A DNA stretch of 43,601 nucleotides from Hydrogenophaga sp. (GTDB lineage: Bacteria; Pseudomonadota; Gammaproteobacteria; Burkholderiales; Burkholderiaceae_C), in the NCBI GenBank assembly GCA_011391595.1, contig JAABQG010000030.1:1-43601 (forward strand), written 5' to 3'. The notes below the pieces were generated by a model. That model was given only the letters and a program-made list of their open reading frames with translations, was not told where the DNA came from and made no database searches. The translations under genes were made by a program, and so were the position numbers. Positions 15,176 to 25,678 of this stretch are shown here, one piece after another. How positions within the stretch are numbered: the stretch's first letter is position 1; each line of letters starts with the position of its first letter.

Positions 15176-17524
15176 TCATTCATCCCGCGTTGGCACGAGA
15201 ATTTCCCGCTGGCCGCTGGTGCTCATGGAACTCACCAGTCCGGCCTTCTCCATGTCCTCGACCAGGCGTGCCGCACGGTTGTAACCGATCTTGAGGTGGC
15301 GCTGCACCAGCGAGATGCTGGCCTTGCGGTTCTTCAGCACCACTTCGACGGCCTGGTCGTACATCGGGTCTTTCTCGCCGCCACCGTCGGCACCATCGCC
15401 CAGTACGCCTTCCTCGCCATCGACCGTGCCGCCTTCGAGCAAGCCTTCGATGTAATTGGGCTCGCCCTGGCTCTTGAGGTAGTTGACGACGCGGTGCACC
15501 TCGTCGTCGCTGACAAAGGCCCCGTGCACACGGATCGGCAGGCCCGTGCCGGAAGGCATGTAGAGCATATCGCCCATGCCCAGCAGCGCCTCGGCACCCA
15601 TCTGGTCAAGGATGGTCCGGCTGTCGATCTTGCTGCTCACCTGAAAGGCGATGCGCGTCGGGATGTTGGCCTTGATCAGTCCGGTGATCACGTCCACGCT
15701 GGGCCGCTGCGTGGCCAGGATCAGGTGGATGCCTGCCGCGCGCGCCTTCTGGGCCAGCCGGGCAATCAGTTCCTCGATCTTCTTGCCCACCACCATCATC
15801 AGGTCGGCCAGTTCGTCGATCACCACCACGATATGCGGCAGCCGGTCCAGCGGTTCGGGTGACTCCGGCGTCAGGCTGAACGGGTTGTAGATGAACTCCT
15901 CGCGCGCCTTCGCCTCGTCGATCTTGGCGTTGTAGCCCGCCAGGTTGCGCACGCCCAGCTTGCTCAGCAGCTTGTAACGGCGCTCCATTTCACCCACGCA
16001 CCAGTTCAGGCCATTGGCCGCCTGCTTCATGTCGGTGACCACCGGCGCCAGCAGGTGCGGAATGCCTTCATAGAACGACATCTCCAGCATCTTGGGGTCG
16101 ATCATCAGGAACCGCACGTCGCGTGCCTCGGCCTTGTAGAGCAGGCTCAGAATCATCGCGTTGATGCCGACAGACTTGCCGGAGCCGGTGGTGCCCGCCA
16201 CCAGCACATGCGGCATCTTGGCCAGATCGGCCACCACAGGATTGCCAATGATGTCCTTGCCAAGCCCCATGGTCAGCATGGACTTGGCCTCGTTGTACAC
16301 CTGCGAGCCTAGGATTTCCGAGAGCCGGATCGATTGACGCCTGGCGTTGGGCAACTCCAGCGCCATGTAGTTCTTGCCGGGAATGGTTTCCACCACGCGG
16401 ATCGACACCAGGCTCAGGGACCGCGCCAGGTCCTTCGCCAGATTAAGAACCTGGGAGCCCTTCACGCCGGTGGCGGGCTCGATCTCGTAGCGTGTGATCA
16501 CCGGACCCGGCGAGGCCAGCACGACGCGCACCTCCACGCCAAAATCGCGGAGCTTCTTCTCGATCAGGCGGCTGGTCATCTCCAGCGTTTCGTTGGCCAC
16601 GGTTTCCTGCTTGAGCAACGCGCCGTCGAGCAGATCCACCTGGGGCAGCTTGCTGTCCGGAAGTTCGATAAACAGCGGTTTCTGGCGCTCCTTCGCGACG
16701 CGCTCACTCTTCGGGAGGTCGACCATCAGGGGCTCGATCATGACCGGCTCCGGGTGATGTTCGACGCTCTCCCGGCGTTCGACGACCAGCACCTCTTCGC
16801 GTTCGCGGGCGGCCTGCTTGCCGAGCTCCAGATCTTCGGCGATCTCGCGCTTCTCGCGCCGCGAGCTCACCAGCGCGTCCAGTCGCGCGCCAATGCGTTC
16901 GGCCAGATGACCCCATGAAAAGCGGAACACCATGGCAGCGCCGATGACACCCGCTGCGATGCAAACCAGGCCGGAGCCCGTGAACCCCAGCCATTTCACG
17001 CTGGCTTGCCCGGTCAGGTAACCCAGCACACCGCCGCCATGACCCGGCAGAAGGGGCTCCAGTCGATACAGGCGGGACCATTCCAGCGCCGTGCTGGCCA
17101 GCAGCAGCAATGACAGCCCAAGCCAGAAAGACAATCTTCCGGCCGCGAAACGGGCCATGGCGCCGCGTTTGACTTGGGCGTCCGGTGCAGCCTCGGGCCC
17201 CCGCATCCAGTCCGCCAGCGCACTCAGCCAGGCGCGGACTCCGGCAGCCAGGCACCACCAGACCGAAAAGCCCAGCAAATAAAAGCCCATGTCCGACAAC
17301 CAGGCCCCCAGACGTCCACCCCAGTTCCGGGGGCTTTCATTGACGCCGGAGGTGGACCAGGCGGGGTCCTGAATGCTATGGCTCAAAAAGGCAAGCAGGC
17401 AGAAAACCAGGGCGATCATGCCAAGAAAAAGCCCGATTTCCTGCGCAAACCGGGCTGCGCCTGAAGGTACCGGCGCCGCAGCGCGCGAATTGGAGGTATT
17501 GAGCGTGTGAAGAGAGTAAGTCAT
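15176..17524 (-). CDS. ftsK: DNA translocase FtsK
   Basis: A 782-residue FtsK/SpoIIIE-type translocase that pumps DNA through the division septum and activates XerCD at dif. The N-terminus has four transmembrane helices (roughly residues 30-200). The linker (about 230-300) is short and charged, rich in EE, RE and EVLVVERRE, much shorter than in E. coli. The motor has Walker [15 protein letters not shown] near residue 445 and Walker [12 protein letters not shown]. The C-terminal gamma domain ([36 protein letters not shown]) reads polar KOPS sequences. ATG 17522-17524 is taken as the start; a TTG at 17542 is less likely. Gap of 44 bases to the Crp/Fnr gene upstream. Confidence 0.94.
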   Translation of the reverse strand: MTYSLHTLNTSNSRAAAPVPSGAARFAQEIGLFLGMIALVFCLLAFLSHSIQDPAWSTSGVNESPRNWGGRLGAWLSDMGFYLLGFSVWWCLAAGVRAWLSALADWMRGPEAAPDAQVKRGAMARFAAGRLSFWLGLSLLLLASTALEWSRLYRLEPLLPGHGGGVLGYLTGQASVKWLGFTGSGLVCIAAGVIGAAMVFRFSWGHLAERIGARLDALVSSRREKREIAEDLELGKQAAREREEVLVVERRESVEHHPEPVMIEPLMVDLPKSERVAKERQKPLFIELPDSKLPQVDLLDGALLKQETVANETLEMTSRLIEKKLRDFGVEVRVVLASPGPVITRYEIEPATGVKGSQVLNLAKDLARSLSLVSIRVVETIPGKNYMALELPNARRQSIRLSEILGSQVYNEAKSMLTMGLGKDIIGNPVVADLAKMPHVLVAGTTGSGKSVGINAMILSLLYKAEARDVRFLMIDPKMLEMSFYEGIPHLLAPVVTDMKQAANGLNWCVGEMERRYKLLSKLGVRNLAGYNAKIDEAKAREEFIYNPFSLTPESPEPLDRLPHIVVVIDELADLMMVVGKKIEELIARLAQKARAAGIHLILATQRPSVDVITGLIKANIPTRIAFQVSSKIDSRTILDQMGAEALLGMGDMLYMPSGTGLPIRVHGAFVSDDEVHRVVNYLKSQGEPNYIEGLLEGGTVDGEEGVLGDGADGGGEKDPMYDQAVEVVLKNRKASISLVQRHLKIGYNRAARLVEDMEKAGLVSSMSTSGQREILVPTRDE

Positions 17525-17568
17525 AGGCGTCTGGAGGCCCAAGCTTACTTCAGGCGAAAGATGCCGGC

Positions 17569-18243
17569 TCAGTTCGCCGGGCCCAGGTGCTCCTTGATCA
17601 ACATCGCGCCATTTTCGAGCGTCTCGACGAAACCACGCTCTTCCAGATCTTTCATGACGCGGCTGACCATTTCACGGGAAGCGCCTACCATTTTCGCAAT
17701 GTCGGAACGAGAGATCTTTTCGCGAATGATCATGTGCCCCGCATTGTCCGGGACTGCGAACTCCAGCAAGGCGCGCGCGACGCGACCGTAGACATCCATC
17801 AATGCCAGCGATTCGATCTGCTGGTCGGCATGGCGCAAGCGCTGTACCAGGCCTTTCATCACGGCATAGGCCATGGAGTTGTTCTCGGGCAGGCAGCGGG
17901 CAAAGTCGTTGCGTGCAAGTTCCAGGACATCGGTCTGGACTTCGGCCTGTACCGACGCGGAATGGGGCTCATTGTCAATCAGGCTCATTTCGCCGATGTA
18001 GTCACCTGGCTGCAGGGTTGCAAGAATTACTTCACGCCCCCGGTTGTCCATGCTGATCACCCGTGCGCGTCCCGTCAACATGATGAAGAGGGAGTTGCTC
18101 TTCCTTCCCTGCTCCACGATTTTCTCACCGCGCTTGTAGCGGCGCTTGACGATGGCGCCCGAAACGGCGGCGGCCTGGGCGTCGGTAAGCCTGGAAAACA
18201 AAGGCACCCTGCGGATCAAGTCCAGATTGGACAACATGGCCAT
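17569..18243 (-). CDS. Crp/Fnr-family transcription regulator
   Basis: A 224-residue regulator with a cyclic-nucleotide-binding fold ([57 protein letters not shown]) and a C-terminal winged helix ([20 protein letters not shown]). The ATG at 18241-18243 follows GGAGGG at 8 bases; upstream reading to 18687 is antisense to trxB. Only one Cys is visible in the sensor region (FARCLPENN), so it is not an FNR-type iron-sulphur sensor. The sequence RPG-type cAMP contact [13 protein letters not shown] differs from Crp (GELGLF...RSA), so cAMP binding is unsure. It sits where E. coli has lrp, between trxB and ftsK. Confidence 0.88.
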   Translation of the reverse strand: MAMLSNLDLIRRVPLFSRLTDAQAAAVSGAIVKRRYKRGEKIVEQGRKSNSLFIMLTGRARVISMDNRGREVILATLQPGDYIGEMSLIDNEPHSASVQAEVQTDVLELARNDFARCLPENNSMAYAVMKGLVQRLRHADQQIESLALMDVYGRVARALLEFAVPDNAGHMIIREKISRSDIAKMVGASREMVSRVMKDLEERGFVETLENGAMLIKEHLGPAN

Positions 18244-18393
18244 ATCAATACCCTCCAATCCCCACGCGGCATGTGGTGTTCGTACAATGGCGAAGAAACT
18301 TCTGCGACTTTTCGCAATAACCAAGTTCCTTCTTGCAAACTGCACCTGCTGAGTCTCCCAGATTGCTGCGCTGAAGTGTGCAACGATTGGTGA

Positions 18394-19392
<999 letters not shown>

Positions 19393-19395
<3 letters not shown>

Positions 19396-19422
19396 CGATG
19401 CCGTGCAAAATTTCGTTATAAT
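19393..19422 (+). promoter_or_regulatory. Promoter of rpmB-rpmG
   Basis: A perfect -10 box TATAAT at 19417-19422 lies just after the trxB stop. The -35 region at the expected spacing (TAACGA, 19393-19398) is a poor match, and the preceding base context is GT rather than an extended TG. With a start site near 19429 the transcript would have an untranslated leader of about 150 bases before rpmB. The leader contains a perfect CCTGAT-TCG-ATCAGG hairpin (19526-19540). Confidence 0.6.
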
Positions 19423-19577
19423 TCAAGGCTTTGCCAAAACCCCTCGGCCGTTGATTTGGGCGCATGGACTGGCAAACGGGTTACCGCCACCCTTTTCTGG
19501 CGAGGTGAGGCTGAAGGCCGCCAGCCCTGATTCGATCAGGACGGCGCGGGCCCAGGCTGTTTGATCGGAGTGTCCCT

Positions 19578-19811
19578 ATGGCACGCGTCTGCGAAGTAAC
19601 GGGCAAAGGCCCGATGGTGGGAAACAACGTTTCCCATGCCAACAACAAAACCAAGCGCCGGTTCCTGCCGAACCTGCAATACCGTCGTTTCTGGGTCGAG
19701 AACGAGAACCGCTGGGTGCGCCTGCGTGTTTCATGCGCTGCCTTGCGCCTGATCGACAAGAACGGCATTGAGGCCGTGCTCGCAGACCTGCGCGCACGCG
19801 GCCAGGCTTAA
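19578..19811 (+). CDS. rpmB: 50S ribosomal protein L28
   Basis: A 77-residue basic protein reading [20 protein letters not shown], then [20 protein letters not shown], the standard L28 sequence. It has a single Cys and no zinc knuckle. The C-terminal part ([20 protein letters not shown]) is also canonical. It is cotranscribed with rpmG, 14 bases downstream, as in most bacteria. Confidence 0.97.
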   Translation: MARVCEVTGKGPMVGNNVSHANNKTKRRFLPNLQYRRFWVENENRWVRLRVSCAALRLIDKNGIEAVLADLRARGQA

Positions 19812-19825
19812 GCAAAGGAAAAATC

Positions 19826-19996
19826 ATGGCAACCAAAGGCGGACGCGAAAAAATCAAGCTGCAGTCCACGGCTGGCACAGGTCATTTCTACACGACCAGC
19901 AAGAACAAGAAGACCACGCCCGAGAAGATGTCGATCATGAAGTTCGACCCGAAGGCTCGCAAGCATGTGGAATACAAGGAAATCAAACTGAAGTAA
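19826..19996 (+). CDS. rpmG: 50S ribosomal protein L33
   Basis: A short gene of 56 codons translating as [20 protein letters not shown], then [20 protein letters not shown] and [16 protein letters not shown]. These are the hallmarks of L33. The CxxC pairs of zinc-binding L33 are absent, so this is the zinc-independent form. AAAGGA precedes the ATG at a proper distance. It lies between rpmB and a strong terminator. Confidence 0.96.
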   Translation: MATKGGREKIKLQSTAGTGHFYTTSKNKKTTPEKMSIMKFDPKARKHVEYKEIKLK

Positions 19997-20013
19997 TTCA
20001 GGCCTGGCTTCCG

Positions 20014-20043
20014 AAAAAACCCGCTGTTTCCAGCGGGTTTTTT
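20014..20043. terminator. Bidirectional rho-independent terminator
   Basis: AAAAAACCCGCTG (20014-20026) and CAGCGGGTTTTTT (20031-20043) are perfectly complementary, with a TTTC loop. The stem of seven GC-rich pairs is flanked by A and T tracts, so it works on both strands: for rpmB-rpmG on the plus strand and for the desaturase gene (stop at 20090) on the minus strand. Confidence 0.92.
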
Positions 20044-20089
20044 ATTGCCTGAAAGAGCCGCCCGCAGAACCGGCCCGGTGTTCTCTCGG

Positions 20090-21316
20090 TCAGTTCGCCT
20101 GAAGGCGCGCAGCGCGCAGCTGCATCGAGAACTCGCGCAACGCGGCGATGCCACTGTCCTCAGCCCGCCGGCACCATGCCTGCAGGTCTGCGGCCAGCTG
20201 CTCGCGGGTGTGGGAGGTGTTCAACCAGATCTGGCGCAGTTCCTCGCGCATCACCACCATCTTGTCGAGCACTGCGTTTGCGGCACGTGCCTGGGTCAGC
20301 TGGGGCATCGCCGTCGCTGGCACCTTGTCGGAATCACGGTGCAGCCAGCGCCCCGCTGCCGTGACCACGCCGGCATCCAGCTTGCGCGCCTTGAGCGCCT
20401 CCAGCTCCTGGCGAAAAACGTCGCGCATGCGGCGCGCGTACCCGGCCATGACTTCGTAGCGATTGGCGATCACGGCCTCCAGCGTCTTCTCGTCAGCCAC
20501 CGGGCGAATATCGCCGAACGCCAGCCTTGGCGGCGTCTTCTTGACCGATGCCAGCCCCATCTTCTGCATCAGGCTGATGTACATCCAGCCAATGTCGAAC
20601 TCGTAAGGTTTGACCGACAGCTTGGCCGATGTGGGGTAGGTGTGGTGGTTGTTGTGCAGCTCCTCGCCACCGATGAGGATGCCCCATGGCGAAACGTTGG
20701 TGCTGGCGTCCGGCGCCTCGAAGTTTCGATAGCCCCAATAGTGGGCCGCCCCATTGATGATGCCGGCAGCCGTGATCGGAATCCAGGCCATCTGGACAGC
20801 CCAGACAGCCAGACCCGCGGCGCCAAAAAGGACCAGATCGATCACCATCATCAGGGCAATCCCCATCCACGAGAAGCGGGAGTAAACGTTGCGCTCGAGC
20901 CAGTCATCCGGTGTGCCGTGACCATAGCGGGCCAGGGTCTCCAGGTTCTGTGATTCGATCCGGTACAAATCCGCGCCATCAAAAAGCACTTTGCGGATGC
21001 CGTACACGTGAGGACTGTGCGGGTCCTCGGCCTGCTCGCACTTGGCGTGATGCTTGCGGTGAATGGCGGCCCACTCCTTGGTGACCTGTCCGGTGGTCAG
21101 CCAGAGCCAGAAGCGGAAGAAGTGGGCGGCTATCGGATGCAGGGTGAGTGCGCGGTGGGCCTGATGACGGTGCAGAAACACCGTCACGCTCACGATGGTG
21201 ATGTGCGTCATCGCCAGCGCTGCGAGCACCATTTGCCACCAGGAAAAGTCCAGGACACCATGGGCCAGCCAGTCTATCGCCGCATTCAGCACGGCCCAGT
21301 CGGGTAACAAAATCAT
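20090..21316 (-). CDS. Membrane acyl-CoA (delta-9 type) fatty-acid desaturase
   Basis: A 408-residue integral membrane di-iron desaturase. The three histidine boxes are visible: HRHQAH (residues 49-54), HRKHH (86-90) and HNNHH (221-225), with NGAAHYWGYRNF before the last. Hydrophobic pairs of helices flank the boxes (MVLAALAMTHITIVSVTVFL, MGIALMMVIDLVLFGAAG). After the third box some 170 residues form a helical cytosolic tail. It introduces a double bond into an acyl chain of a CoA ester or lipid and should be tuned to membrane fluidity; the position is not provable here. The start is the ATG at 21314-21316; the TTG before it is less likely. The upstream gap is AT-rich and has TATTAT at 21336-21341 on the minus strand as a possible -10 box. 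Confidence 0.88.
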   Translation of the reverse strand: MILLPDWAVLNAAIDWLAHGVLDFSWWQMVLAALAMTHITIVSVTVFLHRHQAHRALTLHPIAAHFFRFWLWLTTGQVTKEWAAIHRKHHAKCEQAEDPHSPHVYGIRKVLFDGADLYRIESQNLETLARYGHGTPDDWLERNVYSRFSWMGIALMMVIDLVLFGAAGLAVWAVQMAWIPITAAGIINGAAHYWGYRNFEAPDASTNVSPWGILIGGEELHNNHHTYPTSAKLSVKPYEFDIGWMYISLMQKMGLASVKKTPPRLAFGDIRPVADEKTLEAVIANRYEVMAGYARRMRDVFRQELEALKARKLDAGVVTAAGRWLHRDSDKVPATAMPQLTQARAANAVLDKMVVMREELRQIWLNTSHTREQLAADLQAWCRRAEDSGIAALREFSMQLRAARLQAN

Positions 21317-21430
21317 CAAAGGGTCTCTTTATAGGAATAATAAAAGGCGCCTGCTTCGGCGAAAACTTTTCATTTTATCCGTTCCAGGAAAATTCCGACG
21401 CCCACAGCCTGCGGACGCGTCGCCCACAGG

Positions 21431-22705
21431 CTAGGCATTCTTCTGCCAGACCGCGGCAAAAAAACCATCGGTTCCGTGCCGGTGTGGCCACAAGCGAAGA
21501 AACTCGCCACCGCTGAGCGGCCCGGCGCAAAGCGTCTCTGCATCTTGCACCTTCAAATGGGTCAGGATATCGCGGACTTCAAGGGGTGTGAAATCGTTGT
21601 TCGCCACGGAAAAGGCCTGCGCAATCGCTTCGTTCTCCTGCGGTAGCACACTGCAGGTCGCATAAACCAGCCTGCCACCGGGCTTGAGCAGGCGCGAGGC
21701 ACTCTGCAAAATCGCGGACTGCTTGGCTGTCATCTCTTCAATCGCCTTGGCCGACTGGCGCCATTTGAGGTCGGGGTTGCGTCGCAGCGTCCCCAGACCC
21801 GAGCAAGGTGCATCCACCAGAACGCGATCGATCTTGCCAGCCAGCCGCTTGACGCGGTCATCGCGCTCATGCGCAATGGCCGCCGGGTGCACATTGGACA
21901 ACTTGCTGCGCGCCAGCCGGGGCTTGAGCGCGTCCAGCCGGTGCGCCGAGGTATCGAAGGCATACAGCCGCCCGGTGCTGCGCATGGTGGCACCGATCGC
22001 CAGCGTCTTGCCGCCAGCGCCGGCGCAGAAGTCCACCACCATTTCGCCGCGGCCGGCATCCAGCAGCAGGGCCAGAAGTTGCGAGCCTTCATCCTGCACT
22101 TCGATCGCGCCACGGGCGAACGCGTCGAGTTTGGTCAGCGCCGGCTTGCCGTCAATGCGCAGGCCCCAGGGCGAATACGGCGTGAGCGTCGACTTGATCC
22201 CGGCAATGGCCAGTTCCTTGCGCACCTCGGCGCGCTTGTCCGTGAACGTGTTGACGCGCAGGTCCAGTGCCGCACCCTGGTTCAGGCTGTCCACCAGCGG
22301 CCAGAATTCATTGCCCAGCTGGTCCTTGAGTGGCTGCACCAGCCATTCGGGCAGGTTGTGGCGGTGGCGCTCCATCAGGTCGCCGGGCTGCACCTGATCG
22401 CACTGGTCAAGCCAGTTCTTCTCCTGGTCGGTCAGGGCGCTCTTCAGGAAGTCGCGCGGGCCGTGAAAGCCCAGGATCGCCAGCCGGCGCTCCTTTGCGC
22501 CGCTGCCCGAGCGGGCCATGTGTTCGAACAGCAGCTTCTTGCGCAGCACGGCGTAGACGGTTTCGGCCAGGGTGGCGCGCTCGCGCGGCCCGAGCGAGCG
22601 GTGTTCGCGGAAGTAGCGTGAAACCGTGGCGTCCGCGGGATGGTCGAGTTGGAGTGAAAGCCTGACGATTTCCGCGCAGGCGTCCAGCAGAGCTTTAGGA
22701 TGCAT
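21431..22705 (-). CDS. RsmB/NOP2-type RNA (cytosine-5) methyltransferase
   Basis: A 424-residue S-adenosylmethionine-dependent methyltransferase. The N-terminal part (SRYFREHRSLGPRERATLAE) is the NusB-like/linker region, followed by LDLRVNTFTDKRAEVRKEL, the AdoMet site VDFCAGAGGKTLAIGA, motif IV VDAPCSGLGTLRRNPDLKW and motif VI LVYATCSVLPQEN. The two cysteines (in DAPCSG and YATCSV) are those that release and attack the cytosine. Probably methylates C967 of 16S rRNA or a related site; E. coli RsmB is the nearest known function, but the N-terminal domain is shorter. ATG 22703-22705 is taken; a GTG at 22744 would overlap the divergent gene's upstream region. Confidence 0.88.
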   Translation of the reverse strand: MHPKALLDACAEIVRLSLQLDHPADATVSRYFREHRSLGPRERATLAETVYAVLRKKLLFEHMARSGSGAKERRLAILGFHGPRDFLKSALTDQEKNWLDQCDQVQPGDLMERHRHNLPEWLVQPLKDQLGNEFWPLVDSLNQGAALDLRVNTFTDKRAEVRKELAIAGIKSTLTPYSPWGLRIDGKPALTKLDAFARGAIEVQDEGSQLLALLLDAGRGEMVVDFCAGAGGKTLAIGATMRSTGRLYAFDTSAHRLDALKPRLARSKLSNVHPAAIAHERDDRVKRLAGKIDRVLVDAPCSGLGTLRRNPDLKWRQSAKAIEEMTAKQSAILQSASRLLKPGGRLVYATCSVLPQENEAIAQAFSVANNDFTPLEVRDILTHLKVQDAETLCAGPLSGGEFLRLWPHRHGTDGFFAAVWQKNA

Positions 22706-22755
22706 GGGGTGTATTGTCCCACCCCCGCTCAAGCCCTTGCCCACACCTCATCGCC

Positions 22756-22992
22756 ATGCCTGACATCCTGCCCCCCCTGATCGTGACACCGCCCGGTCGC
22801 TACCGCCATTACAAGGGCGGGCTCTATGAAGTGACCGGCAACGCGCGCCACAGCGAGACACTCGAGGCCATGACGCTCTACCGTGCCCTGTATGGCGAGC
22901 AAGGCCTTTGGGTGCGTCCCGCCGCGATGTTCAGCGAGGAAGTGACCATCGACGGCGTCCGACAGCCTCGTTTCACCCGGATTTCAGACTGA
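22756..22992 (+). CDS. DUF1653 protein
   Basis: A 78-residue cytosolic protein, starting MPDILPPLIVTPPGRYRHYK. GRYRHYKGGLYEVTGNARHS, LYRALYGEQGLWVRPAAMF and RFTRI are the DUF1653 signature: a small beta-barrel domain of unknown function. The ATG at 22756 is preferred to a TTG at 22714. It is divergent from the methyltransferase gene with 50 bp between starts. Downstream, purN is convergent with it, 44 bp away. Confidence 0.85.
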   Translation: MPDILPPLIVTPPGRYRHYKGGLYEVTGNARHSETLEAMTLYRALYGEQGLWVRPAAMFSEEVTIDGVRQPRFTRISD

Positions 22993-23036
22993 ATCGGCAC
23001 TATTCCAGCGTTGAATGGACCTAGTTTGCTACGTTT

Positions 23037-23621
23037 TCAGGACGATTCCCCCAACAGCCGGGCAATGGCCGCTGGATAGAGCCGGTGTTCCTGTGTGAGC
23101 ACGCGGGTGGCCAGCGTCTGCGACGTGTCACCGGGCAGCACCGGCACCACGGCCTGCGCGAGGATCGGTCCGTGGTCCAGATCCGCGGTGACGCGGTGCA
23201 CCGTGGCGCCGGCAAACCAGCAGCCTTCGTCAAGGGCACGCTGGTAGGTGTGCAGTCCGGGATAGGCAGGCAGGAGCGAAGGGTGAATATTGAGCAGACG
23301 CCCCTCGTAGCGGGACACGAAGGCGGGTGTCAGGATGCGCATGAAGCCGGCCAGCACCACCAGCGCTGGATGATGGCGGTCGATGGCGGCGGCCAGAGCG
23401 GCATCGAAATCCTCACGCGAAGAGAACGCCTTGTGGTCCACCACCATCGCAGCGATCCCCTGCTCCCGCGCAAACAGCAGGCCCGGTGCATCGGCCTTGT
23501 TGCTGATCACGGCCGCCACGCGGGCGCCAAAACGGACCTCCCAGCGGTCGTTGCTGGCGGCCCGGACAATGGCGGCCATGTTCGAGCCCGCGCCAGAGAT
23601 CAAAATCACGATGTTTTTCAT
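23037..23621 (-). CDS. purN: Phosphoribosylglycinamide formyltransferase
   Basis: A 194-residue enzyme of purine synthesis that transfers a formyl group from 10-formyl-tetrahydrofolate to [23 protein letters not shown] is the phosphate-binding start; [30 protein letters not shown] (catalytic Asn and His) and [19 protein letters not shown] (catalytic Asp) follow in order. GGAAGAAGTA precedes the ATG at 23619-23621. It is divergent from yceH with 64 bp between starts. Confidence 0.95.
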   Translation of the reverse strand: MKNIVILISGAGSNMAAIVRAASNDRWEVRFGARVAAVISNKADAPGLLFAREQGIAAMVVDHKAFSSREDFDAALAAAIDRHHPALVVLAGFMRILTPAFVSRYEGRLLNIHPSLLPAYPGLHTYQRALDEGCWFAGATVHRVTADLDHGPILAQAVVPVLPGDTSQTLATRVLTQEHRLYPAAIARLLGESS

Positions 23622-23685
23622 TACTTCTTCCACCTTGCAGGGCCGGCCACTGGCGCGGTCCTCAACCGTTAGATTATCCCCGCCC

Positions 23686-24360
23686 ATGTCCCTACGCCCC
23701 CTCTCCCCCGTCGAAGCCCGCGTGCTCGGCACGCTGATGGAAAAGGCACGCACCGTGCCCGACAGCTACCCGCTCACCCTCAACATGGTCGTCACCGGCT
23801 GCAACCAGAAGACCACCCGCGACCCGATCATGCAGATTGACGACGAGCAGGCGCAGCTCGCGCTGGACGCGCTCAAGGGCCTTTCACTGGTTTTCGAGAC
23901 CAGCGGCGGGCGCGTCACCCGCTACGAGCACAACTTCCAGCGGGTGTACCACGTGCCCGAGCAATCGGCCGTGGTGCTGGGGCTTCTGATGCTGCGCGGC
24001 CCGCAGACGGCGGGCGAGCTGCGCATCAACACCGAGCGCTGGTACAAATTCGCCGATATCTCTTCGGTCGAAGGCTTCCTGGAGGAGCTTCAGGACCGCT
24101 CCGAAGAAAAGGGCGGCCCGCTGGTGGTCAAGCTGCCCCGCGCGCCCGGTGCGCGCGAGCAGCGCTGGGCGCACCTGGTGTGCGGGCCGGTGGACCTGGC
24201 GCAGGCCGCCATGGCGTCCGAAGTCCACATGCCAGGTGTGGGTGAACTTTCTCACCTGCAAACCCGCATCGATGCCCTGGAGCACGATGTCACCCAGTTG
24301 CGGGAAACCGTACAAAGGCTCTGCGCCGAGCTGGGTTTGTCGCAGGGTGGACAGCCCTGA
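23686..24360 (+). CDS. yceH: YceH-like DUF480 protein
   Basis: A 224-residue protein with two winged-helix domains: [20 protein letters not shown], then [20 protein letters not shown] at the start, and [20 protein letters not shown] in the second domain. The C-terminus ([20 protein letters not shown]) is a coiled coil. This is the DUF480/YceH family; the role is unknown, although the winged helices suggest nucleic-acid or protein binding. The ATG at 23686 has no clear Shine-Dalgarno sequence. The next gene starts 44 bases downstream. Confidence 0.9.
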   Translation: MSLRPLSPVEARVLGTLMEKARTVPDSYPLTLNMVVTGCNQKTTRDPIMQIDDEQAQLALDALKGLSLVFETSGGRVTRYEHNFQRVYHVPEQSAVVLGLLMLRGPQTAGELRINTERWYKFADISSVEGFLEELQDRSEEKGGPLVVKLPRAPGAREQRWAHLVCGPVDLAQAAMASEVHMPGVGELSHLQTRIDALEHDVTQLRETVQRLCAELGLSQGGQP

Positions 24361-24404
24361 GCGAACGACCGTGCTAAAAATCAGTCTTCTCTGGAGAACT
24401 CCCC

Positions 24405-25610
24405 ATGGATCTGGCATTTACCCCTGAAGAACAGAAATTTCGCGAGGACATCCGCGCCTGGGTCAAGGACAACCTTCCCGCGGACATTTCACACAAGGTG
24501 CACAACGCCTTGCGCTTGAGTCGCGACGACATGCAGCGCTGGGGCAAGATCCTCGGCAAAAAGGGCTGGCTTGGCCACGGCTGGCCCACCCAGTTCGGCG
24601 GACCGGGTTGGAACGCCGTGCAAAAGCACTTGTTCGAGGAAGAATGCGCACTGGCGGGCGCGCCCCGCGTCGTGCCGTTTGGCCCGGTGATGGTGGCCCC
24701 GGTCATCATGGCCTTCGGCAATGCCGAGCAGCAGCAGCGCTTCCTGCCCGGTATCGCCAGCGGCGAGGTCTGGTGGAGCCAGGGCTACAGCGAACCGGGC
24801 TCAGGCTCGGATCTGGCCTCGCTCAAGACCCGCGCCGAGCGCCGCGGCGACAAGTACATCGTCAACGGCCAGAAGGCCTGGACCACGCTGGGTCAGTATG
24901 GCGAGTGGATCTTCTGCCTGGTGCGCACCAGCTCCGAGGGCAAGCCGCAGACCGGCATCAGCTTCTTGCTGATCGACATGAAGTCGCCTGGCGTCACCGT
25001 ACGACCGGTGCGACTGCTCGACGGCGAATGCGAAGTCAACGAGGTCTTCTTCGACAACGTCGAGGTGCCCGCCGAAAACCTGATCGGCGAGGAAAACAAG
25101 GGCTGGACCTATGCCAAGCACCTGCTGAGCCACGAGCGCACCAACATCGCGGACGTGAACCGCGCCAAGCGGGAGCTCGAGCGGCTCAAGCGCATCGCGA
25201 AGACCGAAGGCGTGTGGGACGATACCCGTTTCCGCGACGAAATCGCGAAACTCGACGTGGAGGTGGTGGCGCTGGAAATGCTGGTCCTGCGCGTGCTGTC
25301 GGCCGAGAAGACGGGCAAGAATTCACTGGACATTGCCGGTCTGCTGAAGATCCGTGGCAGCGAGATCCAGCAACGCTACAGCGAACTGATGATGCTGGCC
25401 GCCGGCCCCTACAGCCTGCCCTTGATCCAGGAGGCCATGGAAGCCGGCTGGCAGGGTGACGCGGCCGCGGGTGCGCTGGGCGGCTTCCCAGGCGGCGTGG
25501 TGGCCAATGCGCCGCTGGCCTCGACCTATTTCAACATGCGCAAGACCACGATCTACGGCGGCAGCAACGAAGTGCAGCGCACCATCGTGTCCCAGGTGGT
25601 GCTGGGCTGA
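24405..25610 (+). CDS. Acyl-CoA dehydrogenase, PimC-like large subunit
   Basis: A 401-residue FAD-dependent dehydrogenase. N-terminal helices MDLAFTPEEQKFREDIRAWV, the FAD/substrate segment WWSQGYSEPGSGSDLASLKT, then GQKAWTTLGQYGEWIFCLVR, and the C-terminal YGGSNEVQRTIVSQVVLG. GGAGAA precedes the ATG. It is followed by a second, shorter acyl-CoA dehydrogenase subunit, the arrangement of pimeloyl-CoA dehydrogenase (PimC/PimD) and other heteromeric enzymes. The pair probably oxidises a long or dicarboxylic acyl-CoA in beta-oxidation; no hydratase or thiolase genes are in the window. The substrate is not provable from sequence. Confidence 0.82.
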   Translation: MDLAFTPEEQKFREDIRAWVKDNLPADISHKVHNALRLSRDDMQRWGKILGKKGWLGHGWPTQFGGPGWNAVQKHLFEEECALAGAPRVVPFGPVMVAPVIMAFGNAEQQQRFLPGIASGEVWWSQGYSEPGSGSDLASLKTRAERRGDKYIVNGQKAWTTLGQYGEWIFCLVRTSSEGKPQTGISFLLIDMKSPGVTVRPVRLLDGECEVNEVFFDNVEVPAENLIGEENKGWTYAKHLLSHERTNIADVNRAKRELERLKRIAKTEGVWDDTRFRDEIAKLDVEVVALEMLVLRVLSAEKTGKNSLDIAGLLKIRGSEIQQRYSELMMLAAGPYSLPLIQEAMEAGWQGDAAAGALGGFPGGVVANAPLASTYFNMRKTTIYGGSNEVQRTIVSQVVLG

Positions 25611-25678
25611 ATGCACAAAAGACCGCAGCCCCGCGCAGCGGGTAACGCCAGTCACGAACTGAACGAGAGGAACACGCC

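Noticed and set aside
21380-21430. GCCTGTGGGCGACG / GCTGTGGGCGTCGG near-repeats as a terminator for the methyltransferase
   Set aside because: The copies are direct rather than inverted, and only a 6-bp CGACGC/GCGTCG stem can form with no T tract.
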